DNA from: CBFHWU01 sp965659665
GTDB taxonomy: Bacteria > Bacteroidota > Bacteroidia > Flavobacteriales > Flavobacteriaceae
Assembly (NCBI GenBank): GCA_965659665.1
Contig: CBFHWU010000031.1
Span: 124,001-188,000 of the forward strand
Reading direction: 5' to 3'
Length of the DNA: 64,000 nucleotides
Below, piece by piece: positions 18,701 to 27,212 of this stretch. The notes under the pieces are model-generated. The model was not told the origin of the DNA and ran no database searches. It worked only from the letters and a program-made list of their open reading frames with translations. Both the position numbers and the translations under genes were made by a program. Numbering within the stretch: the stretch's first letter is position 1; each line of letters begins with the position of its first letter.

Positions 18701-19219
18701 TTTTATTCGCAGATAAACCGACTGTGTTCCATATGGTATAGGAGTGGCATCATCTCCATCTCCATAGCCAAAACTTGAGACTCCTTTTTCCCATTGTGAA
18801 TCATCAAAAGAGATATTGGTCCAATTTGAATCTGGTTCTGATGATGGAATTAAATAACTGAATAAAGTTTCTTGGTTGACAAAAGTACGGGAATGCGATA
18901 TGTCAGAACGGTTTTTTGAAGAAGCCCACACCACTAAATACTCATCAGGATTTAAGCTAATATCAGGAAAGTTCCATTTATTAGTTTCATCAGGGTCGTC
19001 TGATATTGACCAATTTTCTAATGAAACTTCAGATGAGCCATAATTATACAGTTCAATCCAGTCAGGGGTGTCTCCGTCTTCATCAAGATCATTTGAATTT
19101 GAAGAAACAATTTCATTTATTCTAATGCTTTGAGCAGGGATAGGACCAATAATAAGTAAACAAATTAATATCGGAATTCGTTGAAAATTGATCCAAAAAA
19201 AACCATCCAACTTAATCAT
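15713..19219 (-). CDS. T9SS-secreted CotH kinase-like protein with two lamin-tail domains
   Basis: A 1168-residue multidomain exoprotein. After a signal peptide come a lamin-tail domain (about 30-110, RINEIVSSNSNDLDEDGDTP), a beta-sandwich region, and a chitobiase-C-like/Fn3-associated module (about 370-445, GQTIRYTTDQTIPT). A CotH-like domain follows (about 500-830), with SLALFARGKYGASEFEHPFF, NNTDWPGNNIKFW and ILYDTDFAFGPFW resembling the kinase catalytic and DFG-like metal motifs. A second lamin-tail domain (about 935-1040) and a T9SS sorting tail (YPNPTKDILNIGQYPNEVTI) end the protein. CotH proteins are atypical protein kinases in Bacillus spores; the function of secreted flavobacterial versions is unknown. 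It is divergent from the GH16 gene. Confidence 0.85.
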   Translation of the reverse strand: MIKLDGFFWINFQRIPILICLLIIGPIPAQSIRINEIVSSNSNDLDEDGDTPDWIELYNYGSSEVSLENWSISDDPDETNKWNFPDISLNPDEYLVVWASSKNRSDISHSRTFVNQETLFSYLIPSSEPDSNWTNISFDDSQWEKGVSSFGYGDGDDATPIPYGTQSVYLRIKFEISELTHLTSLILDMDYDDAFVAYINGREVARANINGSPPAYNSGTIQDHEAAMYSGGTPERFLVDNPATVLNQGQNILSIQAHNISEYSSDFTITPFLSAIFSSSSNDGQEPPEILGLNSSSLLHSNFKISSEETIILNDSSGNKIDEVTLLNLPPDTSYGVGVNSNNLVYFTETTLGYVNSNSHFEGVVSEQLNFTHPGGVFDDPFYLVLFGSSVGQTIRYTTDQTIPTENDAEYVSPIQVNSNTVIRARIFKEGLIPSPTFTRTFISDAEHQIDTVFLTTDPDHLFDDDTGIYVTGPSGTYENWEPYFGANFWEDWERPIHFSFYEYENSNAVFEVDAGVKIFGGWSRGQNAQRSLALFARGKYGASEFEHPFFNELSYDRFQAVVLRNSGQDWLKSSIKDVALTSLMRNSEIDFQENNPVATYINGMYWGLYNMREKTNEHMLASKHGINPDDIILLENNGEVIEGNNDAYNELISYINSTDLTSDINFQYVSDRVDLKNYIIYQVANIFFNNTDWPGNNIKFWTHPNGKWRWILYDTDFAFGPFWNTTNYDEDTLRFALDPFGPGWPNPPWSTLLFRKLITNLDFRNSFINRYADELNTRFLSENIKTHLDDVYQKIQPEIEQHYQRWGQNPSNAEYFVNEMKNFAEYRPSFAKEHIQSQFVLPNIHSISVLNNDISHGYVKINDNIEIQQSSWTGDYFESVPIKLSAMPAPGYEFSHWSGSVQSNEASISIDLVSPKYVTAHFVASQSTPLAIVINEINYKSGDTNADDWIELYNPNSSSVDLSNWQVKDDDDSHSFTIPASTTIAGEGYIIVVKDTEDFTSVFPDISNFVGDLGYGLGSSSDAVRLYDANGILQDQVYYASSDPWSDCPNETGYTLELKSPELDNNLAENWTCFNELGSPNQENNTSLSSDNITKSSFKPYPNPTKDILNIGQYPNEVTIEIFDVNGQKLITKKQVKQVDVRALELGVYFIKIKTMNKVSIHTFIKI

Positions 19220-19388
19220 ATTCGAAAATTATATTCAATGATTTAAATATTAAATATTTTATTTTAATAAATATACTATTTAATTAGTTATTGGCACTAA
19301 AAAAAACTCAACATCATTACATCAAAAAAAGTATATTTATATGGTTGAACAAATAAATCACAAAGGTTTCTAATGAGAATTTTAACGC

Positions 19389-19396
19389 TATATTTG
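19389..19396 (+). promoter_or_regulatory. Candidate -7 box for the GH16 gene
   Basis: TATATTTG, a full match to TAnnTTTG, ends 29 bp before the GH16 ATG in the divergent intergenic region. A TTT at about 18 bp upstream is a poor -33 match. Confidence 0.45.
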
Positions 19397-19425
19397 GTTT
19401 CATAAATTTTTTACAACAATATAAA

Positions 19426-21144
19426 ATGAATCCGCAATCCTTGTTCAAGAGACTTTTATTTTCAGCTTTATTGCTGCTTTGTGTTAAAATAAATTCACAA
19501 AACTTGGCTTTAAATAAATCTTATTCGGCTTCTTCTGAAATTCAAAACAACTTTAAGTCTTATGCTTTTGACGGAAACTCTCAAACACGTTGGGAATCAA
19601 TTTGGAGTGATTCACATTGGTTAAGTGTCGATTTGGGTCAATCTTATTCTATTGGTCGAGTAGTTCTCCATTGGGAAGCAGCATTTGGAGAAGAATATGA
19701 TATTCAAGTGTCTGAAAATGGAATTCAATGGACAACGGTTTACCAACAAACTTTGGGGAATGGAGGAATTGATGAACTCTCCCTAACAGCTCAGGGAAGA
19801 TATATTCGAATGTTTGGCATAAAAAGAGGTACAGTTTATGGCTATAGTTTGTATGAATTTGAAGTATATGAATTTGTTGAGGATGACTCCAATGCATACC
19901 TGAGTGATTTATTGGTTAACGGAAAAACGCTCACAGATTTTAATCAAAACGAATTTGATTATGAATATGTTTATGAATCTGATGGATCTGAGATTCCCAT
20001 CATTACAGCAACCCCTTACAACACTGGTGCCTCTGTCGAAATTACATCCACAGATGTATTACCTGGAATAAGTACTGTTCAAGTAACTTCTGTTGACCAA
20101 ACAACAACCAAAATTTACTCTATTCAGATGACGCCCTCTTCTTATCAATTGGTGTGGAGTGATGAATTTGATGAAGATGGAAGCCTTAACTCTGATAAAT
20201 GGCATTTTCAAACTATCCCTATCGATCAAGGGGGAACAAGCTGGGCCAACAATGAAGCGCAACATTATACTAACCGATCTGACAACTCATGGGTAGGTAA
20301 TGGGACTTTAAAAATAAAAGCCATCAAAGAAAATTATACTGCTAATAATGTCACTAAATCCTATACATCCGCACGATTAAATTCGAAATTTACTTTTCAG
20401 TATGGACGCATAGATGTAAGAGCTAAACTTCCTGCACAGGCGGGTACATGGCCTGCCATATGGACACTTGGTGCTAATATTAACGAAACAGGAAATTACT
20501 TTGGAAATACTTTTGGTAGTGTGGGCTGGCCTGCATGTGGAGAAATTGATATTTTAGAACAAAATGGTTGGGACAAAACCAAGGTAATTGGGCATTTACA
20601 TTATGCGAATACCATTACTAATCAATATCAGAATGAAGGAGGAACAACTAACGTATCCGATTCAAGTGGAACTTATCATACTTATTCTCTAATTTGGACC
20701 AATCAATCCATCAAAATTTTGTTGGATGATAATGTATTTTTTGAAAGAGAAAACACAAATGAAATCCCTTTTGATAATGAACATTATATTTTACTCAATT
20801 TGGCTATGGGGGGAAATTTAGGTGGGAATATTCCGAGTAATTTTACTAATGCCATTATGGAAATTGATTTTGTTCGAGTTTATCAACTTCAGGCACTATC
20901 TATGATCCAACCTGAAGAAAAACCAGAGATTTTTATTAAGTCTAATCGAAAATATCTTGAGGTTAATGCGAATCAAAGTATTGAAAAGCTTTCTGTCTAT
21001 GATATTACGGGAAGAGAAGTATATGGAGACAGTCCAAATAGATTAAAAGTTGAAATTCCCATTTCGCTAATCAAAGGCGTTTATATTATAAAAGTTCAAA
21101 TTGACCGACGCTTATTCACCAAAAAAGTGGTCGTTACGCATTAG
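19426..21144 (+). CDS. T9SS-secreted GH16 endo-beta-1,3-glucanase (laminarinase-like) with discoidin domain
   Basis: A 572-residue secreted enzyme with, in order: a signal peptide; an F5/8 type C (CBM32-like) discoidin domain (about 25-150, NLALNKSYSASSE and YIRMFGIKRGT); a cadherin-like beta-sandwich (about 155-235); a GH16 catalytic domain (about 240-490); and a T9SS sorting tail (about 495-572, LSVYDITGREVYG, ending KKVVVTH). The GH16 signature GEIDILEQNG carries nucleophile E373, D375 and acid/base E378. The ExDxxE form and the surrounding WPAIWTLG match bacterial laminarinases, so endo-hydrolysis of beta-1,3-glucan is the best call. It may act with the PUL 15 kb downstream. Confidence 0.92.
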   Translation: MNPQSLFKRLLFSALLLLCVKINSQNLALNKSYSASSEIQNNFKSYAFDGNSQTRWESIWSDSHWLSVDLGQSYSIGRVVLHWEAAFGEEYDIQVSENGIQWTTVYQQTLGNGGIDELSLTAQGRYIRMFGIKRGTVYGYSLYEFEVYEFVEDDSNAYLSDLLVNGKTLTDFNQNEFDYEYVYESDGSEIPIITATPYNTGASVEITSTDVLPGISTVQVTSVDQTTTKIYSIQMTPSSYQLVWSDEFDEDGSLNSDKWHFQTIPIDQGGTSWANNEAQHYTNRSDNSWVGNGTLKIKAIKENYTANNVTKSYTSARLNSKFTFQYGRIDVRAKLPAQAGTWPAIWTLGANINETGNYFGNTFGSVGWPACGEIDILEQNGWDKTKVIGHLHYANTITNQYQNEGGTTNVSDSSGTYHTYSLIWTNQSIKILLDDNVFFERENTNEIPFDNEHYILLNLAMGGNLGGNIPSNFTNAIMEIDFVRVYQLQALSMIQPEEKPEIFIKSNRKYLEVNANQSIEKLSVYDITGREVYGDSPNRLKVEIPISLIKGVYIIKVQIDRRLFTKKVVVTH

Positions 21145-21169
21145 CTTTCTCTTCAACTTATTTTTTGAG

Positions 21170-21646
21170 TTATATTCCTAAACGCATACATATCATATGC
21201 TTTTCAAATCCTGCTTTGCCATAGGCTTTAAGAGCTGGAGTGTTATTGTGGTATACGTCCAAGCGTAACTCAGTAAGATTCTTTTGTTGAGCCCAATGAA
21301 TTAAAAAGTCTATGATTTTCTGGTTGATTCCCGACCCTCTATAATCAGATTTCACATACATAAACCCCAAATATCCGTAGTGAGTATGTTTTTCATAGGG
21401 TTTGGCAACTTCTATTTTAATATATGCCGAACCAATAATTTCCTGATTAAATACGGCAACGATCACCTCAGATTTTGAGGACTCTATCAAAGAAGCGATA
21501 TCGTAATAGGTGATAGGATCGGGGAGAAGGGTGTTATCAAAAGGTCTTTCGGCGGCGATTACTCCTTGTTCAAATTCAAGCAAAATATTTAAATCTTCTT
21601 TATTGGCAACTCTAATACTAAAATGATGATTGAATAATTTTGTCAT
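21170..21646 (-). CDS. GNAT-family N-acetyltransferase
   Basis: A 158-residue single-domain acetyltransferase. The acetyl-CoA binding motif A is visible as GFMYVKSDYRGSGINQKII (about 93-111). The later YHNNTPALKAYGKAGFEKH is the typical C-terminal GNAT signature. The substrate is unknown. It is convergent with the GH16 gene (25 bp apart) and stands alone. Confidence 0.88.
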   Translation of the reverse strand: MTKLFNHHFSIRVANKEDLNILLEFEQGVIAAERPFDNTLLPDPITYYDIASLIESSKSEVIVAVFNQEIIGSAYIKIEVAKPYEKHTHYGYLGFMYVKSDYRGSGINQKIIDFLIHWAQQKNLTELRLDVYHNNTPALKAYGKAGFEKHMICMRLGI

Positions 21647-21869
21647 TGATAATGATTATTATTTTTTTTAAAGTACGCTATTTGAATCAAAAAATAATAG
21701 TATAGTTAACAAAAAAACTAATTTTTCCATACTTTATTTAGTGAGGTATTGTATTTTAGTGCTGTTTGTTTTAAATAAAACCTAACAAATAATTTAAATA
21801 ATGTGTACAGCTCAAAATGAATACCTATTACTGTACCCGTTGTTAATTTAGATTTTGTGTTCAAAATGT

Positions 21870-22772
21870 ATGGATGCTTTAAAGGCCATTCTTTATTATT
21901 CAATTTTCAAATATCCAATAACTCGGTTGGAAATATTTGAATATTCAAACTATTCAGATCTAAAAGATTTAGACCTTCATTTGAGCAATCTTTTAGAACA
22001 AGGTATTGTATATGAAATAAATGGTTTTTATTCGGATAAGAATGATATTAATTTAATTAATAGAAGAATAAGTGGAAATAAAATGGCCCAACAAATGATG
22101 CCCAAAGCCTGTAAAGTATCCCGATTAATTTCGAATTTTCCCTTTGTTCAATGCGTGTGTTTATCGGGAGGATTATCAAAAGGCTATTACGATGAAGATA
22201 GTGATATGGATTTTTTTATTATCACGAAAAAAAACCGACTTTGGATTGCAAGAACACTTTTAGTTCTTTATAAAAAAATATTCTTGTTTAATTCTAAAAA
22301 ACACTTTTGTGTTAACTATTTTATTAGCTCTAATAATTTAAAAATAGAAGAGCAAAATATATTTACAGCCACCGAAATCACCTCGTTAATTCCCATTTAT
22401 GGTGAGCAAGCTTATGAAAGTTTTATTAAGGAAAACCAATGGGCGTTTAATTATTATCCCAACAAAAAAAACAATTTGTTTTCTGTAAACCACATCAAGA
22501 AAACAATACTTTCAAAATATGTTGAGCTTTTATTGAACCCATCGATCATACTATATTTAGAACGTTTTTTAAAAAAAATAACTTTCAAAATATGGCAAAT
22601 AAAGTTTAAACATTTAAAAAAAACGGAGTTTGATTTAGCGATGAAATCAACCGAAGATGTATCAAAACACCACCCCCAAAATTTTCAAAAAAAAGTAATT
22701 AACACATTAAATGAGAAATTTTCATTAATGGAAGGTAAATTTAACTTACAACTAAAAAAAGAATATGCTTGA
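21870..22772 (+). CDS. Nucleotidyltransferase-domain protein, first gene of the radical SAM cluster
   Basis: About 300 residues. A small N-terminal helical, winged-helix-like region (ILYYSIFKYPITRLEIFEYS) precedes a polymerase-beta-type nucleotidyltransferase core, with LSGGLSKGYYDEDSDMDFFI giving the GG and DxD catalytic signature (about 107-126). The rest is lysine-rich and uncharacterised. The start is the Met of MDALKAILYYSIF; an in-frame ATG five codons upstream (21855) is possible. It overlaps the next radical SAM gene by 8 bp, so the two are translationally coupled. The role (nucleotidyl transfer to a lipid, sugar or protein) is open. Confidence 0.8.
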   Translation: MDALKAILYYSIFKYPITRLEIFEYSNYSDLKDLDLHLSNLLEQGIVYEINGFYSDKNDINLINRRISGNKMAQQMMPKACKVSRLISNFPFVQCVCLSGGLSKGYYDEDSDMDFFIITKKNRLWIARTLLVLYKKIFLFNSKKHFCVNYFISSNNLKIEEQNIFTATEITSLIPIYGEQAYESFIKENQWAFNYYPNKKNNLFSVNHIKKTILSKYVELLLNPSIILYLERFLKKITFKIWQIKFKHLKKTEFDLAMKSTEDVSKHHPQNFQKKVINTLNEKFSLMEGKFNLQLKKEYA

Positions 22773-24231
22773 TCTAGTTTTTTCACATTCTTATTTTTAC
22801 AAATTCGACTCAAAACAATGGCGTAATAAAACGCCTTACCCACCATTAGGTACACTTTATGCCTTATCCTACTTAAGAGAAAGTGGGTACAAGGTGGGAC
22901 TGTTTGATACCAATTTACTAGATCATCCTTACCCACTGGAATCGTACATTAAAAAGCATTCCCCTAAAATTTTTGTGTTGTACGATGATGGATTTAATTA
23001 TCTCACCAAAATGTGTTTGACTACCATGCGGGAGGCTGCTTTTCAAATGATTAAAATGGCTAAAGGCCATGGTTGTCATGTGATTGTATGCAGTTCAGAC
23101 TCTACCGACCATTGTGAATCGTACTTAGATCAGGGTGCTGATTTTGTAATTCATGGAGAAGGTGAAATGACCTTAAAAATATTAGTAGATGCACTCATTG
23201 AACATAAAGATCCTTTTGATATTAGAGGAGTTGCTTACAAATTAGATCAGAAACTTGTAAAAAATCCTTCTCGACCTGTTTTGAGAAACTTAGATCAACT
23301 GCCACTACCAGCTTGGGATTTGGTGGATATGCAAGCCTATAAAGAAGTATGGAAACAAAGTGGAAAAGAATTTACACTCAATATAGCAACCACTAGAGGA
23401 TGCCCTTTTAAGTGCAATTGGTGTGCAAAACCCATTTACGGAAACCGGTATAATTCACACTCACCAGAATATATTGTTCAACACTTGAAATATTTGAATA
23501 CCACCTACAATGTATCTAGGTTTTGGATGTGTGATGATATTTTTGGGCTCAAACCCCAATGGGTGCAAGAGTTCAATAAATCCTTAAAAATAGAATCCTT
23601 ACAAATATCCTATTATATTCAAAGTCGTGTGGATTTATTGCTTCAAGAAGACACGATTGAGGCTTTATCTGAAAGCGGTTTAGAGGAAGTTTGGGTAGGA
23701 GCCGAAAGTGGCTCACAAAAGATTTTAGACCAAATGGATAAAGGGACTACAATTGAACAAATTACAGAAGCCACTCGTTTATTAAAACAAAAAAAAATTC
23801 GTGTGGCTTTCTTTATTCAGTTCGGCTACTTGAACGAAACCAAAGAAGATATATCAAAAACTATAATGATGATCAAATCACTACTCCCCGATAATTTGGG
23901 AGTTTCGGTTTCCTACCCTTTGCCAGGAACAAAATTTTATGATAAAGTAAAAGACGATTTACAATTGAAAGCAAATTGGACAGACTCGGATGATTTAGCC
24001 ATGCTTTTTAAAGGGACATTTAATTCTAGGTTTTATAAAAAATTACACCGATATGTACACAAAGAATATCGGAAAAGTCAAGCTTTAGCTTATGTTAAAC
24101 AATTTTTTAGAGCACCATTATCACTAACTTTTGAAAAATATCGTACACTTTTTCTTTTTACATATTATGCACCAAGTGCATTTGTTACTAAAATTCAATT
24201 AAAATTTATGGAACACTCTTATGCCAAGTGA
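22765..24231 (+). CDS. B12-binding radical SAM protein (module 1)
   Basis: A 488-residue class-B-type radical SAM protein. The N-terminal cobalamin-binding Rossmann-like domain (about 1-150) has TPYPPLGTLYALSYLRESGY and GADFVIHGEGEMTLKILVDAL. The radical SAM barrel (about 195-400) carries the 4Fe-4S motif CPFKCNWC (C213, C217, C220). GAESGSQKILDQMDKG is typical of the BchE/HpnP-like group, which performs methylations, ring closures or rearrangements at unactivated carbons. It is paralogous to the gene at 25000-26391. It overlaps the next methyltransferase gene by 11 bp. Confidence 0.9.
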   Translation: MLDLVFSHSYFYKFDSKQWRNKTPYPPLGTLYALSYLRESGYKVGLFDTNLLDHPYPLESYIKKHSPKIFVLYDDGFNYLTKMCLTTMREAAFQMIKMAKGHGCHVIVCSSDSTDHCESYLDQGADFVIHGEGEMTLKILVDALIEHKDPFDIRGVAYKLDQKLVKNPSRPVLRNLDQLPLPAWDLVDMQAYKEVWKQSGKEFTLNIATTRGCPFKCNWCAKPIYGNRYNSHSPEYIVQHLKYLNTTYNVSRFWMCDDIFGLKPQWVQEFNKSLKIESLQISYYIQSRVDLLLQEDTIEALSESGLEEVWVGAESGSQKILDQMDKGTTIEQITEATRLLKQKKIRVAFFIQFGYLNETKEDISKTIMMIKSLLPDNLGVSVSYPLPGTKFYDKVKDDLQLKANWTDSDDLAMLFKGTFNSRFYKKLHRYVHKEYRKSQALAYVKQFFRAPLSLTFEKYRTLFLFTYYAPSAFVTKIQLKFMEHSYAK

Positions 24232-25003
24232 TTTTGATTTTGCATCGCGGAAATATGACGAAGAATTCACTTTCTCTAAGATTGGAAGGGCTCAGCGAAA
24301 TCGGGTTCACTACTACATGAACTCTATCTTACCTGCTAAAAAAAAATGGACAATTCTGGAACTGAATTGTGGTACAGGTGAGGATGCAATGTATTTTTTA
24401 AATCATGGTCACCATGTATTGGCTACTGATATTTCTAAAGAGATGATTCAAGTAGCTCGGTCAAAATTAGCCAAATCTAACGCCGTTTTTAAGGTGCAAG
24501 ACATCAACGCACTTTCCAACACTTTTTTTGAACAAAAATTTGATCTCATTTTCTCCAATTTTGGAGGACTTAATTGTTTAACCCAACACCAACTTCAGTC
24601 TTTTTTTGAAGCAGCTTTAAATTTACTTTCACCAAAAGGAAAATTAGTGGTGGTCATGATGTCAAAGTCCTGCTTGTGGGAAAAAGTTTACTATTCATTA
24701 AAAGGAAATTTTAAAAAAGCATCGAGAAGAAGTAGAAACACAAAACTGCTTGTAAATGTCAATGGTACTAAAGTTTCTACTTGGTACTTTACTCCCAAAG
24801 AAATTATTTCCTTCACCCAAAAAAACTATGTAACGAACCGCATCAAACCGATCGGAATTAGTATTCCTCCTTCATACCTTGAGAAATCTTTCCTCACTCA
24901 TACATATTTGTTGCCTTTTTTGAATACGGTTGAAAAGTTTTTGGGGTTTTCCTTTTTGGCACAATATGCCGATCATTTTTTAATTGAAATCACAAAGAAA
25001 TGA
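24221..25003 (+). CDS. Class I SAM-dependent methyltransferase (module 1)
   Basis: A 260-residue Rossmann-fold methyltransferase. Motif I ILELNCGTGEDAMYFLNHGH has Asn where Gly is usual (ELNCGTG for ELGCGTG), followed by VLATDISKEMIQVAR and FDLIFSNFGGLNCL. The last 80 residues are hydrophobic and aromatic, suggesting a lipid or membrane-bound substrate. The start lies inside the upstream radical SAM gene (11-bp overlap), and the stop overlaps the next gene by 4 bp, so it is part of one tightly coupled operon. Confidence 0.87.
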   Translation: MPSDFDFASRKYDEEFTFSKIGRAQRNRVHYYMNSILPAKKKWTILELNCGTGEDAMYFLNHGHHVLATDISKEMIQVARSKLAKSNAVFKVQDINALSNTFFEQKFDLIFSNFGGLNCLTQHQLQSFFEAALNLLSPKGKLVVVMMSKSCLWEKVYYSLKGNFKKASRRSRNTKLLVNVNGTKVSTWYFTPKEIISFTQKNYVTNRIKPIGISIPPSYLEKSFLTHTYLLPFLNTVEKFLGFSFLAQYADHFLIEITKK

Positions 25004-26391
25004 GTTTGATATTAACCCATACTTATTTTTTGTTTGAAGACGGCAAAGAACAAAGAATCATGAAGCCTTATCCCCCTTTAGGATTGTTGTATATCTCGTC
25101 TTATTTGAATCAGCATCACGTCGAAAATCATGTTTTTGATTCCACTTTTGAGACAGCTGAAGCGCAATTAGAATTCATTAAAAAGAAACAACCTAAAGCG
25201 ATAGCAATTTATGTCAATTTAATGACCAAAATAAATGCCCTTAAATTAATCAAACTTATCAAAACAAATCCCGAATATGGATTTCCAAAAATTATTTTGG
25301 GGGGCCCTGATGTGTCGTATAACTGTGAGAATTATTTACGTTCAGGGGCTGATTTTATCATTATCGGAGAAGGGGAACAAACAACCTTAGAGCTCTATCA
25401 CTCTATTGAAAATCAACAAGATTTTCATCATATAAATGGAATTGCTTTCATGGAGGAGAGGCAATTAAAAAAAACACCTGCTCGTATTAAAATGAAAGAT
25501 CTTTCCCAGCTTCCCATGCCCAACAGAGCAGCTATTCCAATAGATAAATATTTAAAGACTTGGAAAAATAATCACGGAATGAGCTCCATGACGGTAAGTA
25601 CCCAACGTGGGTGTCCTTATACCTGCAAATGGTGTAGTACCGCAGTGTATGGATTAAGCTATCGACGACGTCCAGCAGAGATGGTGGCCAAGGAATTAAA
25701 AACTATAAAACAGACTTATCAACCTGACAGTATTTGGTTTGTAGATGATGTGTTTACGGTAAGTCACAAGTGGCTAAAAGAATTTCATCGTGAGGTTATT
25801 ATCCAAAAAGCGATCATTCCTTTTGAATGTATCACTCGAGCTGAGCGACTCAATGATGAAGTGTTACAATTACTTAAAGAAGCAGGTTGTTATCGCATCT
25901 GGATAGGGGCTGAAAGTGGTTCACAAAAAATTATAGATGCCATGGATAGGCGTGTGGATGTGGATGTCGTCAAAACTGCCATTCAAAAAACCAATGCCAT
26001 TGGGATAGAAACAGGAACTTTTATCATGGTCGGATATCCTGGAGAAAATGAAGAAGATATTAATCAAACAGTAGCATATCTAAAAGATGCTAATCCTACT
26101 CATTTTACTATTACTGTTGCATATCCTATAAAAGGAACTTCTTTGTATAATGATATTGAGGATCAAATTACCGTTCAGCCTGAATGGGAAACCTCTACAG
26201 ACAGAGATATCGACTTTACGAGAACTTATCATCGAAAGTTTTATGATTATGCCGTCAAGCATGTCATAAATGAAGTTCATTTTCATAAAGAGTTACTCAA
26301 AGGAGAAAACAAAAACTTGAAATCCAGTTTAAAATTCAAAACAAAATCAGTTCTTGCCCAAACAGCTATGAAAGTATATAAAAGATTATGA
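25000..26391 (+). CDS. B12-binding radical SAM protein (module 2)
   Basis: A 463-residue paralogue of the module 1 enzyme. It shares the N-terminal signature KPYPPLGLLYISSYLNQHHV, the B12-domain end GADFIIIGEGEQTTLELYHS, and the cluster motif CPYTCKWC (C205, C209, C212) followed by AVYG. It also has GAESGSQKIIDAMDRR. Similarity along the full length indicates duplication of a radical SAM/methyltransferase pair within the operon, followed by divergence. It overlaps its neighbours by 4 bp on each side. Confidence 0.9.
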   Translation: MSLILTHTYFLFEDGKEQRIMKPYPPLGLLYISSYLNQHHVENHVFDSTFETAEAQLEFIKKKQPKAIAIYVNLMTKINALKLIKLIKTNPEYGFPKIILGGPDVSYNCENYLRSGADFIIIGEGEQTTLELYHSIENQQDFHHINGIAFMEERQLKKTPARIKMKDLSQLPMPNRAAIPIDKYLKTWKNNHGMSSMTVSTQRGCPYTCKWCSTAVYGLSYRRRPAEMVAKELKTIKQTYQPDSIWFVDDVFTVSHKWLKEFHREVIIQKAIIPFECITRAERLNDEVLQLLKEAGCYRIWIGAESGSQKIIDAMDRRVDVDVVKTAIQKTNAIGIETGTFIMVGYPGENEEDINQTVAYLKDANPTHFTITVAYPIKGTSLYNDIEDQITVQPEWETSTDRDIDFTRTYHRKFYDYAVKHVINEVHFHKELLKGENKNLKSSLKFKTKSVLAQTAMKVYKRL

Positions 26392-27134
26392 AAATTTTAA
26401 GGACCATTAATGGAGTCCATTATCTTACGGCAGAGGTTCCCAAATTTTCTAGTTTATATATTGAGGTTAGAAAAAAAGAAGAACGTGTTCTTTCGGACAA
26501 GCAAGTGTTGAATTTACCATTTATAACCTCAAAATCCCCTCATCATAAAGAATGGAAACTACGACAACCTTCGACCAAGCGTTTTTTAAAATATATAAAA
26601 TCTAAAATTGAGCCCCTAAATATAATTGAAGTAGGATGCGGAAATGGATGGTTTTCAAACGCCATGACTAGTACCCTTAGAAATCATAAAGTTATAGGGT
26701 TGGATATCTCAAAAGAGGAATTAGAACAAGCTGCTCGACTTTTTAAAAAGGAGTCTCTTCAATTTGTATATGGCGATTTGTTCTGCATCTCTGAGTTTGA
26801 AAAGCAGTTTGATATGGTTGTTTTAAATGCTAGCGTGCAGTACTTTCCAGCATTTAAAGTATTATTTTCGAAACTGAAAACCTGGCTTAAATGCAAAGGA
26901 GAAATACATATTTTAGATAGTCCTTTTTACGATAAAAAAGACTTGGACAAGGCAAAAAAAAGAACTGAAAACTATTATCAGAGTTTAGGATTTGAAGCAA
27001 TGACGAACTTTTATTATCATCATTCCTTTGATGACCTTGAATCTTTCGAAATTCTTTATCAGCCTCGTAAGTCTATATTGAGTAAATGGATAAAACATGA
27101 GAGTCCTTTTTCTTGGTGGTGTTTTTATAAATAA
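26388..27134 (+). CDS. Class I SAM-dependent methyltransferase (module 2)
   Basis: A 248-residue methyltransferase with motif I IIEVGCGNGWFSNAMTS (about 78-94), acidic motif II VIGLDISKEELEQAA and the post-II segment FDMVVLNASVQYFP. The N-terminal 70 residues are a poorly conserved cap. It overlaps the radical SAM gene upstream by 4 bp, and the next gene starts 78 bp downstream, the first real gap in this operon. Confidence 0.87.
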   Translation: MKILRTINGVHYLTAEVPKFSSLYIEVRKKEERVLSDKQVLNLPFITSKSPHHKEWKLRQPSTKRFLKYIKSKIEPLNIIEVGCGNGWFSNAMTSTLRNHKVIGLDISKEELEQAARLFKKESLQFVYGDLFCISEFEKQFDMVVLNASVQYFPAFKVLFSKLKTWLKCKGEIHILDSPFYDKKDLDKAKKRTENYYQSLGFEAMTNFYYHHSFDDLESFEILYQPRKSILSKWIKHESPFSWWCFYK

Positions 27135-27212
27135 AAGAATCGTTCCAGTACAAAACACTGTAAGAACAAATAAAAACAATGAAATACAACATAATATGAT
27201 TTGATTTATTGA

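Noticed and set aside
21718..21903. 61-codon ORF on the minus strand upstream of the nucleotidyltransferase gene
   Set aside because: It overlaps the start of a well-supported gene, has no recognisable motif and no visible promoter; composition is the same as the surrounding AT-rich spacer.
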